Assembly (NCBI GenBank): GCA_025499705.1
Contig: JAFMVE010000008.1
Location: 62,001 to 126,000, forward strand
Origin: Carboxylicivirga caseinilyticus
Lineage (GTDB): Bacteria > Bacteroidota > Bacteroidia > Bacteroidales > Marinilabiliaceae
Length of the DNA stretch: 64,000 bases
Direction: 5' to 3'
A program made the position numbers and the translations under genes. The notes below the pieces were generated by a model. It was given only the letters and a program-made list of their open reading frames with translations, did no database searches and was not told the origin of the DNA. How positions within the stretch are numbered: position 1 is the stretch's first letter; each line of letters starts with the position of its first letter. Shown piece after piece: positions 1 to 8,020 of the stretch.

Positions 1-327
1 GCAATCGCTGATTGCAACCGACGAATAGTTGAATGTATTTTTAGAGAAAACAGATGATAAGCCTACAAATTCTCCCGGTTGAATAATTCGAAGATTAAAA
101 CTTTTATTTACATCTCCTTCTACATACTGAATGGCTAGTCCTCGTGCAACAAATAATACATATGAAGCAAAGGTTCCTTGTTTTGTAAGGTTATCACCCT
201 TTCGAAACTGTACCTGTGTTCTGCTTGTTCTTATAATTTCTACTTCATTATCATCTAAAGCCTGAAAACAAGGGGCCTGTATATCGCAAATGTAGTCGGT
301 GTCTTTTTCAGTAATCGTTTTCATCAT
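1..327 (-). CDS. Crp/Fnr family transcriptional regulator, N-terminal part (cut by window edge)
   Basis: The first 109 residues of a gene reading leftward are visible; the rest lies outside the window. Two adjacent ATG codons (325-327 and 322-324) could start it. The translation has the N-terminal pattern of a large Bacteroidota Crp/Fnr subfamily: a C-x5-C pair (Cys14, Cys20), then FRKGDNLTKQGTFAS and the cyclic-nucleotide-binding barrel motif LRIIQPGEFVGLSSVF. The HTH domain is not in view. It is divergent from the CoA-disulfide-reductase-like gene, with about 170 bases between them, so it may regulate that gene; this is inference. The Cys pair could sense redox state, also inference. Confidence 0.85.
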   Translation of the reverse strand, partial: MMKTITEKDTDYICDIQAPCFQALDDNEVEIIRTSRTQVQFRKGDNLTKQGTFASYVLFVARGLAIQYVEGDVNKSFNLRIIQPGEFVGLSSVFSKNTFNYSSVAISDC

Positions 328-447
328 ACACAAAAATAGAATCTATTTTATGAAATGAACCGATGAACAACTGAAAAGTTGTGCAAGGTCAATTTAAATA
401 CGGATCAAGGTCAATGCATTTTTTCAGGTTCTTTTTTGGATAGGATA

Positions 448-455
448 TAGTTTTG
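448..455 (+). promoter_or_regulatory. Candidate -7 element TAGTTTTG upstream of the CoA-disulfide-reductase-like gene
   Basis: TAGTTTTG matches the Bacteroidota -7 consensus TAnnTTTG and lies 42 bases before the ATG. No TTTG is found 19-21 bases upstream, so the -33 half is missing or weak. A weak -33 would suit an activator-dependent promoter, and Crp/Fnr genes flank this locus. Confidence 0.35.
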
Positions 456-497
456 TCACAAGAAAATTTGAATATAAAAACATAAAATAAAGTCTAT

Positions 498-2501
498 ATG
501 GAAAAGATTGTAATTATTGGAGGAGTTGCTGCCGGAGCTACGGCCGCCGCAAAGGCAAGAAGATTATCACCTGATGCTCAAATCACCATGTTGGAAGCAG
601 GTCCGGATGTTTCTTTTGCCAATTGCGGCTTACCTTATTATATAGCAGGTGATATTGAAAATCGCTCAAGCTTAATTTTACAAAGTCCCGATAGTTTTAA
701 AGAACAATACGATGTTGATGTATATATTCATACGCTTGTAACATCAATAGATAAAGACGGTCATATTGTAAATACAATGGATACTCGTGATGGATCTAAG
801 AAACAATATGAATATACAAAACTGATCCTTGCTCAGGGGGGGCGTCCTATTCAACCTGATTTGCCGGGAGCAGATTATGACCATGTATTCAGCTTATGGA
901 CGCTGGAAGATATGGACAAGATTGATAATCATTTGAAACATGAAGATCCCAAAACTGCTGTTGTTGTAGGTGGTGGATTTATTGGTTTGGAAATGGTTGA
1001 GGCCTTGGTTAAGCGTGGATTGAAAGTGCATGTTGTTGAGAAGATGCCTCATGTTATGTCGCTGATGGATGCCGAAACTGCCGGATTTATCACACGCGAA
1101 TTGCATTCTTATGGAGTAGGAGTTCATACTGAAACAGGAGTTGTTAAGATCAATGCTAACTCGGTAGAATTGGATAACGGCAAGAAGCTGGATGCTGATA
1201 TGGTTCTGTTGTCAATTGGAGTACGTCCAACATTACAACTGGCTATTGATGCAGGATTAGCAATTGGTGAAGCTGGTGGGCTATTGGTTAATGAGTACCT
1301 GCAAACATCAGATAAAGATATTTATGCTGCCGGTGATATGGTGGAGATCGAACATCGTGTAAGCGGTAAGAAGGTTCGAATTCCGTTGGCCGGACCAGCA
1401 AACCGTCAGGGACGTATTGCTGCAGAAAATGCACTTGGAGGAAAACATGCTTATCAGGGTGCAATCGGAACATCGGTTGTGAGAGTTTTTGAAGCTGTTG
1501 CCGGAATCACAGGAATGTCATTGAAACAAGCTAAGGCTGCTGGCATTGATGCTGATGCAGTAGTAGTTCATAAAGAGCATCATACTTCCTATTATCCTGG
1601 TGCTGAAACTGTTTCGGTTATGGTTATTTACGATCGCCAGACTGGTGTTGTTATCGGTGGACAAACAGCAGGTTACAAAGGAGCTGATAAGCGTTTGGAT
1701 GTATTGGCAACAGCTGCAGCAGCAAAAATAAAAGTTAGCGAAATAGCTGATATGGACTTTGCATATTCACCTCCGATTGGAACAGCCAATGATGCCATGA
1801 ATATGGCAGCCTATACAGCTGAGAATAAAATGTCGGGATTCAGTCCAAGCTTATTGGTTTCGGAATTGGATGAGTTTATTGAAGGTAAACGTTTGATTGT
1901 TTTAGATGTACGTGATGTATTCGCATTCCAGAAGAGTAATTTAAAAGGAGCACACCACCTTCCATTGGAGATGTTATCTCAAAATATACATGCTATTCCA
2001 AAAGAAGTGCCAATCGTGGTTTATGATGAAACCGGTAAAAAAGGTCATCAAGCCTTACGTACTTTAAAAAATGCTGGATTCGAAGAAGTTTACAATATTT
2101 CGGGAGGTCATACTTCTTTGCAACGTCATGCAGTAGCTGTAGGTTTTAAAAACTTCCATGTTGAATTATTACCTATTGAGAAGAAGAATATTCATCAAAA
2201 AGAAGAATCAACCGAAGTTGAAAGTAACAAGAATGTAAGTCAGGATGAATTAGCTCGTTTGGTAGTGGATGTTCGTACACCGGGTGAGTTCAGGTCTGGA
2301 GCATTCCCTGATGCAGTAAATATTCCTTTGGATGATATCATGTCGGGTAAAGGTGATTTAGGAGATAATACAGACAGAGAAATCATTGTTTATTGTGCTT
2401 CTGGTGCGCGATCGGCTTATGCGCAACAGGTGTTGAAGCAGCGAGGATATACCAATGTGAAAAACGGTGGAGGTATAGCTGCAATGATGTCACGCATGTA
2501 A
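498..2501 (+). CDS. FAD-dependent CoA-disulfide reductase-like protein with two rhodanese domains
   Basis: This is a pyridine-nucleotide disulfide oxidoreductase of the CoA-disulfide reductase/persulfide reductase (CoADR-RHD) type. The N-terminal FAD motif IIGGVAAGATAA is at residues 6-17. The single active cysteine is Cys43 in SFANCGLPYY, and a NAD(P)H-binding GGGFIGLE motif lies mid-protein. The C-terminus carries two rhodanese-like domains, about 450-550 and 575-667. In the first, Asp510 sits where the catalytic Cys should be (VYDETG), so it is probably inactive. The second has YCASGARS with Cys633. Known relatives usually have one rhodanese domain and are near 565 residues, so 667 is long. 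Likely role: reduction of CoA disulfide, CoA persulfide or polysulfide in the cytoplasm. Two Crp/Fnr genes flank it. Confidence 0.88.
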   Translation: MEKIVIIGGVAAGATAAAKARRLSPDAQITMLEAGPDVSFANCGLPYYIAGDIENRSSLILQSPDSFKEQYDVDVYIHTLVTSIDKDGHIVNTMDTRDGSKKQYEYTKLILAQGGRPIQPDLPGADYDHVFSLWTLEDMDKIDNHLKHEDPKTAVVVGGGFIGLEMVEALVKRGLKVHVVEKMPHVMSLMDAETAGFITRELHSYGVGVHTETGVVKINANSVELDNGKKLDADMVLLSIGVRPTLQLAIDAGLAIGEAGGLLVNEYLQTSDKDIYAAGDMVEIEHRVSGKKVRIPLAGPANRQGRIAAENALGGKHAYQGAIGTSVVRVFEAVAGITGMSLKQAKAAGIDADAVVVHKEHHTSYYPGAETVSVMVIYDRQTGVVIGGQTAGYKGADKRLDVLATAAAAKIKVSEIADMDFAYSPPIGTANDAMNMAAYTAENKMSGFSPSLLVSELDEFIEGKRLIVLDVRDVFAFQKSNLKGAHHLPLEMLSQNIHAIPKEVPIVVYDETGKKGHQALRTLKNAGFEEVYNISGGHTSLQRHAVAVGFKNFHVELLPIEKKNIHQKEESTEVESNKNVSQDELARLVVDVRTPGEFRSGAFPDAVNIPLDDIMSGKGDLGDNTDREIIVYCASGARSAYAQQVLKQRGYTNVKNGGGIAAMMSRM

Positions 2502-2528
2502 AATTGATTTAATCTGCTTTAGTAAATC

Positions 2529-2567
2529 TGGCCACTGGTTCTTTACAAGACTGGTGGCCATTTTTTT
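2529..2567 (+). terminator. Rho-independent terminator after the CoA-disulfide-reductase-like gene
   Basis: The arms TGGCCACTGG (2529-2538) and the sequence ending CTGGTGGCCA (to 2560) form a long stem with a few G-T pairs, followed at once by seven T. It ends the transcript before the next Crp/Fnr gene. Confidence 0.85.
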
Positions 2568-2635
2568 ATCCTTTTTATATTATGCTTGCAAAGCTGCATC
2601 AATAATTATACATTCGAAAGCAAGCTTATTAGCCT

Positions 2636-3277
2636 ATGTTATTGACCGAATCTATAAAAGCCAACTTTCCTGTTTTTGCTGAAGATGATTTACTCAGCGA
2701 AATGGAAAAATACTGTGTTGTCAAAAATCTTGAAGTTGGAAAAAGCCTGATTGACATAGGAGAGGAGGTTGTTTCTGTTCCATTAATTATGAAGGGAACA
2801 GTTAAAGTAGTCAGGGAAGATGCTGACGGTAATGAGCTGCTTTTGTATTATTTGAATCAGGGTGATACCTGTGCTTCTCTTCTTACTTGTTGTATGAATA
2901 AAACACTTAGTGAAGTAAAGGTAACAGTATTGGAGGATGTCAGTGTTTTAATGGTACCCATTCGTATTATGGATGAATGGATGAGAAAGTATACTACCTG
3001 GCGTAATTTTGTTATGTTGTCGTATCGCGAAAGGATGGAACAATTGCTGGTAACAATTGACAGCATTGCCTTTAAAAAGATGGATGAACGACTATTATTG
3101 TATCTGCAACAACGGTCTTCTGAGTTAAATACCAATATTCTTTGTGGAACACATCAGGAAATTGCTGATGATTTGCATACTTCACGTGAGGTGATATCGC
3201 GATTATTGAAACAACTGGAAAGAATGGGGCGAATCAATCTGTCAAGAAATAAAATTGAAATTATTTCTCTTGTGTGA
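2636..3277 (+). CDS. Crp/Fnr family transcriptional regulator
   Basis: A complete 213-residue regulator. Residues about 20-115 form a cyclic-nucleotide-binding-type barrel (SLIDIGEEVVSVPLIMKG, then GDTCASLLTCCMN), and the C-terminus has a Crp-type winged helix with THQEIADDLHTSREVISRLL as the recognition unit. The cluster of Cys residues in the GDTCASLLTCCMN segment is common in Bacteroidota members whose ligand is unknown; it is not the Fnr [4Fe-4S] pattern. It follows the CoA-disulfide-reductase-like gene, separated by a strong terminator, so it has its own transcript. Control of that neighbour by this protein is plausible but inferred. Confidence 0.9.
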   Translation: MLLTESIKANFPVFAEDDLLSEMEKYCVVKNLEVGKSLIDIGEEVVSVPLIMKGTVKVVREDADGNELLLYYLNQGDTCASLLTCCMNKTLSEVKVTVLEDVSVLMVPIRIMDEWMRKYTTWRNFVMLSYRERMEQLLVTIDSIAFKKMDERLLLYLQQRSSELNTNILCGTHQEIADDLHTSREVISRLLKQLERMGRINLSRNKIEIISLV

Positions 3278-3362
3278 TCAGAAGCACAAATTAAGTGTTT
3301 TTACCTTCTTACTTTTATAAAGCCAATGAAACTTACAACGATCAGTAAGTAGTAGAATATGC

Positions 3363-3385
3363 CTGAGTTTTAACTCGGTCTTTTT
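3363..3385 (+). terminator. Terminator after the second Crp/Fnr gene
   Basis: CTGAGTT pairs with AACTCGG around a very short loop and is followed by TCTTTTTC. The stem is short, but the position 86 bases after the stop codon fits. Confidence 0.55.
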
Positions 3386-3395
3386 CAGTAGACAT

Positions 3396-3423
3396 AACGC
3401 GGATTAGGTAACTGATCCGCGTT
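3396..3423. terminator. Hairpin between convergent genes
   Basis: AACGCGGAT and ATCCGCGTT form a perfect 9-bp stem with a 10-base loop. It sits between the Crp/Fnr gene and the convergent methyltransferase gene and overlaps the latter's stop codon (3422-3424). There is a modest T-rich stretch on the plus side (ATCTTTTTC). It probably protects 3' ends or terminates. Confidence 0.5.
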
Positions 3424-4414
3424 AATCTTTTTCATCGATAAGTTCCATACTCAATGATCCGCCTAAATCTGATTCTTTCTTTTCACAGAGCCATATGCTT
3501 CGGGCAAATTTTGCTTTCCCACTTTTCTTAACTGTACAATAATCCGAAACGATTAGTCCTGCATTGGTAATAATTTCCCTAATATCAGTAATGGATACAA
3601 TAATAATTCGATCGGCTATTTTAGTTGTTGACTCAATAATATGCTGAGTTGTATCATCACCAGGATTGCTAAAAATATTGTATGGTAAGTCAATAATGGC
3701 GGCATCATAGAGGTTAGCAATGTCTTTTATATCGGAGCGGTAAACATTAGCAGTGTAGTTAAAATGCGAAAGGTTAGTGCGGGCCTGTCTGCAAACCTTC
3801 CAGTTAATATCACATCCTTCAATAGTATTTCCTGCAAAACAGGCTTCTAGCATTATTGTGCCAACTCCACAACAAGCATCCAGTATCTTTCTTTTAGTAT
3901 TGGTTTGGGCAGCAATGTTTACAAGAGCTTTGGCAATGTTGATATTAATAGAATTACTGTAAGAAAATGGTTTTTGTTTGTGTTTTTGCCATTCAAGGTT
4001 ATTCTTTATTAAAGTGCCAAAATACCAAACACCCTTGTAATAACATAAAGCATAGGTTATTGCAGGTTTATAATACTCTGGGGTGCCATCGATAGAATAG
4101 CCAATATCTTTTAATTTCTCAAGCCTTTTGGAATACTCAGTTGTATCACCATCCAAAACTATGTATTCAACTTTAAAGTTATCGACGCAAATTTTCTCGT
4201 TTTTAATTTTTTCAATGAGAGTTGAATAATCTTCTGCTTGTAAAAGTATATCCATTCTTTTTTGAATAAATGCGCTGATGGATGGTTCAATTTTTTTATC
4301 TGATAAAAGGAGTTTATTCTTTTCTTTTTGATTAAAAATATATTTCGATTCGAGTTTGCATAAGTCACTTTCAGTATTGTCGTATATAAAAAAGTATAGA
4401 TAGTTTTTAATCAT
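3422..4414 (-). CDS. TRM11/THUMP-type RNA methyltransferase-like protein
   Basis: A 330-residue protein whose C-terminal half is a class I S-adenosylmethionine methyltransferase. Motif I is ILDACCGVGTIMLEA (residues 177-191), the acidic loop follows as EGCDIN, and motif IV is DLPYN (242-246), the (D/N)PPY-type motif seen in enzymes that methylate guanine N2 in tRNA or rRNA. The N-terminal 110 residues are consistent with an RNA-binding THUMP-like region, judged by layout only. The exact RNA target cannot be read from the sequence. The gene stands alone, convergent with the Crp/Fnr gene. Confidence 0.7.
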   Translation of the reverse strand: MIKNYLYFFIYDNTESDLCKLESKYIFNQKEKNKLLLSDKKIEPSISAFIQKRMDILLQAEDYSTLIEKIKNEKICVDNFKVEYIVLDGDTTEYSKRLEKLKDIGYSIDGTPEYYKPAITYALCYYKGVWYFGTLIKNNLEWQKHKQKPFSYSNSININIAKALVNIAAQTNTKRKILDACCGVGTIMLEACFAGNTIEGCDINWKVCRQARTNLSHFNYTANVYRSDIKDIANLYDAAIIDLPYNIFSNPGDDTTQHIIESTTKIADRIIIVSITDIREIITNAGLIVSDYCTVKKSGKAKFARSIWLCEKKESDLGGSLSMELIDEKD

Positions 4415-4574
4415 TTTCTGTATTTAATATCCTCTAATCAGAATTGATTTGCAATAATACAAATATTTGTTGATGAGCTGGATGTTCTATTTATGGATCT
4501 TGCAGAGAAAACCAATCATGGAAAATGGCTTTGACAGAAATAGTGCATCTCTGAAACTTTATAAAATCATATAT

Positions 4575-4590
4575 TATGGATCGATCCATA
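4575..4590. repeat. Perfect 16-bp palindrome
   Basis: TATGGATC followed directly by GATCCATA gives a 16-bp perfect dyad with no spacer. It lies 160 bases upstream of the methyltransferase start and just beyond the terminator of the M49 peptidase. A dimeric regulator site is one reading; chance is another. Confidence 0.4.
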
Positions 4591-4594
4591 GCAC

Positions 4595-4624
4595 AAAAAA
4601 AGCCCGCAAGAAAAAATGCGGGCT
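4595..4624 (-). terminator. Rho-independent terminator after the M49 peptidase gene
   Basis: On the minus strand AGCCCGCA and TGCGGGCT form a perfect 8-bp stem, followed by a run of T. It starts about 25 bases after the peptidase stop codon. Confidence 0.9.
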
Positions 4625-4647
4625 AAGTATAATGCTATTTTTAAATC

Positions 4648-6285
4648 TTATGTTCCAATCACTGAAGGTCCTTGTTCAAATACAATATCAACAGGAATGC
4701 CTGCTTGTTCAATTCTATCAAGATCTTTTTGTAATTGAGGACGGATGGTGCCCATTTCGGCCAAAGTTTGCAGGGATTTTTGATAATCACCATCTCCCTG
4801 AATGGTTAAAATATCTGCTGAAAGACTGTTCATAGCTTCTGTCATTTTTTCGAAATCAACAGTGTAAAATCCTGTTACTTCATTATAGCTGAATGCTCCT
4901 TTTTCTTTGAAATAGTTGAAACGCATCATGTTGGCTTTCCCATGAGCACTGGCAGCTCCAAAACGCACTGAACGGAAGATACCAGCCATAAAAGTGACGT
5001 AATTATCCATTAAATCTGTTTCAGGTAACTCACCCATTTTTACCAGTTCGCTTACCATAAACAATCCAAGAATATCAGCTTTAGCTTCCTCCATAGATGA
5101 ATAAGTTTCTTTTAGTGCTTCGCGTACACCACCTTTACCATTGATCGTTTCTTTAATTCCCAATCCATGAGCAACTTCATGGAACATTGTATTCTCAAAA
5201 AATGCATTGAATTTAACATGTTCCTGCTGAGATGGATCAATTACTACTTTACTGATTGGAATCAAAATCTTTTCAAACTTAGCCTGCATCGAGTTCTTCA
5301 ATTGAAGCTTGCGGCTTCCTTTAGTAACATGTACCTCCGGATCGTTAGGAAGGTTAATGGCAATGGTTTTACTTCCTGCATTACAATCACCGGCGTAAAA
5401 TAATGCATCGTAAGCTCCCAAGTCGCTGTCACTACCCGGACTTTCCTGTTTGTATGCTTCATCAACTGGAAGTGATTTTTGTAAATCGGGAAGAAGAGCT
5501 GCAAAACGGGTTAATTTATCCGACCATTCTTTGTCTTTAATCAGGATATAAGCTTCAAAAGCAGCTTTGTATCCATACAACGCATCTTCGTAGTTCTCGA
5601 TTGGACCCACCACAAAATCAATTGTGTTGGTTTTCATGTCCATCCATGCCATGTCACTGGCCTGATACTCATTGGTAAGAAGCGCTTCTGATCGTAACTC
5701 AAGGTATTTCTTTAAGCCTTCATCTTCAGCTAAATCAGCGGCTTTCAGTAATAATTCAGACACTTTGGTTAGTTCTTCTTTATAGGCTTCGCTATAAGGA
5801 ATAACTTCCAGGTTACCTTTGTCATTGCGTTTTATGACAGTATACAAATCATCTTTCTTATCAGCTTCCAAAGCTTCAAACTCTTCTTTGGTCATATCTT
5901 TGGGATAGAAACAGGCACCAGCTGGTTTTGTGCCAATATCAGCTACAAAAGGTTTATTATCATCCAGTCTTTCCCACGGACCGTAATTTATCTTCAAAAA
6001 TTTCTTTAAGGTTTCATCCTGAGTGTTGCTTAATAACTCATTTTTATCGCCCCAGGCTTGTTTCCAGAATAAATCATCCATAATTTGAGCAGCCTCAAAT
6101 AATAAGGGAAGCATTTGCTTTTCTTTTTCAGTAAGCTGGTTTAAATCAGTTGTTAATTGAAAAGGGATAAAATTATCAACCTTTCTTTGTAATTCCGGAT
6201 CAGATGAAACGTACATTTTTGATGGTTTTTGATTATATGCACTTAGCATCAATAATGCCAATAATGGTAATAAAAGTTTATTCAT
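4648..6285 (-). CDS. Dipeptidyl-peptidase III (M49)-type zinc peptidase, exported, lipobox Cys replaced by Tyr
   Basis: A 545-residue exported metallopeptidase of the dipeptidyl-peptidase III type. The zinc site is HEVAHGLG (369-376), an HEXXH form of the motif as in many bacterial members, with the third ligand expected in EEAKAD (399-404). Conserved M49-like segments include NLPNDPEV (311-318) and FRSVRFGAASAHG. It should release dipeptides from peptide N-termini in the periplasm. The N-terminus reads as a lipoprotein signal, LLMLSAYNQKPS, but Tyr17 (codon TAT, 6235-6237) occupies the place of the lipobox Cys, one base from TGT. The protein may therefore be a soluble or uncleaved form. A good terminator follows. 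Confidence 0.85.
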   Translation of the reverse strand: MNKLLLPLLALLMLSAYNQKPSKMYVSSDPELQRKVDNFIPFQLTTDLNQLTEKEKQMLPLLFEAAQIMDDLFWKQAWGDKNELLSNTQDETLKKFLKINYGPWERLDDNKPFVADIGTKPAGACFYPKDMTKEEFEALEADKKDDLYTVIKRNDKGNLEVIPYSEAYKEELTKVSELLLKAADLAEDEGLKKYLELRSEALLTNEYQASDMAWMDMKTNTIDFVVGPIENYEDALYGYKAAFEAYILIKDKEWSDKLTRFAALLPDLQKSLPVDEAYKQESPGSDSDLGAYDALFYAGDCNAGSKTIAINLPNDPEVHVTKGSRKLQLKNSMQAKFEKILIPISKVVIDPSQQEHVKFNAFFENTMFHEVAHGLGIKETINGKGGVREALKETYSSMEEAKADILGLFMVSELVKMGELPETDLMDNYVTFMAGIFRSVRFGAASAHGKANMMRFNYFKEKGAFSYNEVTGFYTVDFEKMTEAMNSLSADILTIQGDGDYQKSLQTLAEMGTIRPQLQKDLDRIEQAGIPVDIVFEQGPSVIGT

Positions 6286-6368
6286 GATTGAATACTTTTT
6301 TAGGTGTTGTGTTATTCTTCAGTCTCTTTTAAAAGAATATATTTTCTATTCGAAATTACATAAACACG

Positions 6369-6396
6369 AAATGGTATACAAACATGTATACCATTT
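6369..6396. terminator. Perfect hairpin downstream of the cyclase-HD gene
   Basis: AAATGGTATAC (6369-6379) and GTATACCATTT (6386-6396) make an 11-bp perfect stem with a 6-base loop. It lies 39 bases after the stop of the minus-strand cyclase-HD gene and upstream of the M49 peptidase start. Flanking T-runs are weak, so it could be a terminator or an operator. Confidence 0.5.
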
Positions 6397-6434
6397 TACT
6401 TTGTTGTTGCTACCTTAAAAACTGTAGGTTTGAA

Positions 6435-7847
6435 TTATTGATTGGTAGATGCTTTACTTTGCAATAACTCTTCTAATCGTTCAATCTGATTTTGCTTATT
6501 CACTTCTCTCAGGTTACGTGCTGTTTCGGTGAAGTATTGATGTTTTGTGATGAAGTCAAGTTGCAGCTGATTCCATTCATCAATAGTACCTATCATATCC
6601 CTTTCTTTTAATTCCCTGTACAACGTGTTAGAAACAGGAATAAAATCGCTTCTTCCAAGGTAATCGAGGTCTGAATCACAGATAACCTGTTCCATCAGAT
6701 TTTTGGGTTCTGGCGGAAATTTGGTTGACATTATCAGGTTACATACTTTATCAATCAAATCTTCGGGGTAGTTGTAACTGCCTAGTATCTCGCGGGCAAT
6801 ATAGGTGCCGTGTAATTCATGTTCTTTGTAATCGCGGGTATGTCCCGAATCATGAAAAAGTCCGGCTAATTTTAAAATTAGTATTTCTTCTTCACTTAGG
6901 TTTTCGGCCCACCCAATTAGCTCAACTTCAGTAATTACGTCGATTGTATGTTTTATATTATGGTAGTACAGGTTTGTTGGTAGTTTCTGTTCCATCAGAT
7001 CAAGTACCTCTTCCTGCAAATCCATAAACTGAATTAATCCATATTTTGTATTATACTTTCGGTTCGGAATAATACCTTTTCCATTCACTGAAAGTTCAGG
7101 CAATATTCCGCCAACTAAGAACATATCCAACAGTCCCTTGTACTTTGCTGGTATTTGTCCGCTTTTATTTAGTGTAAAGAATTCTTTTACCAGCTCATAA
7201 GTCATATTCGAAATATTGATACAGCCTGTTGGACAAGCCATTCCAACTCTGGAAGTGAAGTTTACATTTTCTCCGGTGAGATTATAAGGTAGTTTCTTTC
7301 TTCCTGTTGGTTCTCCTAAAACAGGACCTGTATGTATTCCGATGCTTATATTCCAGAATGGGCGATGAACACCTTCAACGCGACAATCAAGAATAACTTT
7401 TCGCATTTCAAGTGCCGTATTAATAACATCTATGGGGTTTGTATGGTTTTCTTCCAAAACACCACCTGCGTAAAGGAATGTGTCGCCAATGGTTTTAACC
7501 TTTAGCACTCCATATTTGTGGGCAATCTCATCAAACTTAAGGTATACTTCGTCAAGAGCATCAACTAATTCCTGTGCACGAGGATGACCGTTTAGTTTTT
7601 TAAATCCCTTAACTGTTGCATAAAGAATTGATACCATTTTGAAACGCTTCACTTTGCGGCGTCGTGTACTCTTCAATTCCTGCTCAATATCTTTTTGTGA
7701 ATATTTAGCTAAAAGATTATGATATTTTTCGTTTTGATGTTGCAGATCCTCATACCATCCCATCCAGCCTTTCAACTGTTCATTCAGTTCCTTATTTCGG
7801 TTGGCAAGTTTTGTTATTCTTTCTATGTAACTATCAATGCTTTCCAT
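6435..7847 (-). CDS. Class III nucleotide cyclase-like domain fused to an HD domain, cyclase probably degenerate
   Basis: A 470-residue cytoplasmic protein. Residues 1-60 are a probable coiled coil. Residues about 70-250 match a class III adenylate/guanylate cyclase homology domain: SILYATVKGF, KTIGDTFLYAGG, SIGIHTGPV and NFTSR. Only one of the two metal-binding Asp residues is kept (Asp122); Thr78 replaces the other (the usual motif reads F-x-D-I-x-G-F). Asn196 and Arg200 of the transition-state pair are present. Residues about 290-420 are an HD phosphohydrolase domain with His296, H332-D333 and D391. So the cyclase half may only bind nucleotide while the HD half hydrolyses a nucleotide or phosphodiester. 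The substrate is unknown. Confidence 0.8.
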   Translation of the reverse strand: MESIDSYIERITKLANRNKELNEQLKGWMGWYEDLQHQNEKYHNLLAKYSQKDIEQELKSTRRRKVKRFKMVSILYATVKGFKKLNGHPRAQELVDALDEVYLKFDEIAHKYGVLKVKTIGDTFLYAGGVLEENHTNPIDVINTALEMRKVILDCRVEGVHRPFWNISIGIHTGPVLGEPTGRKKLPYNLTGENVNFTSRVGMACPTGCINISNMTYELVKEFFTLNKSGQIPAKYKGLLDMFLVGGILPELSVNGKGIIPNRKYNTKYGLIQFMDLQEEVLDLMEQKLPTNLYYHNIKHTIDVITEVELIGWAENLSEEEILILKLAGLFHDSGHTRDYKEHELHGTYIAREILGSYNYPEDLIDKVCNLIMSTKFPPEPKNLMEQVICDSDLDYLGRSDFIPVSNTLYRELKERDMIGTIDEWNQLQLDFITKHQYFTETARNLREVNKQNQIERLEELLQSKASTNQ

Positions 7848-8020
7848 ATTATTAATGAGGATTTTGTGGGGGAGTTTAAAAATATCTTTCCGGTGCTACA
7901 TTAATTAATTTACGATGTTTTTATAAAAAATTCATGCTTTGGTTTAATGGTTACGTTGATAAATTGAAAATGTTATTCTAATTTAGATTTAATCTGAGAA
8001 TGCCATTAAAAATTTGATCA

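Noticed and set aside
4450-4530. Short plus-strand stretch reading VDELDVLFMDLAEKTNHGKW before a stop
   Set aside because: It looks protein-like but is only about 25 codons, lacks a start and cannot be tied to any family. A gene remnant is possible but not supportable.
4467-4835. Plus-strand open frame of 122 codons over the M49 peptidase end
   Set aside because: It runs through the terminator hairpin and antisense to a well-supported peptidase. The codons look random and no family is recognised.
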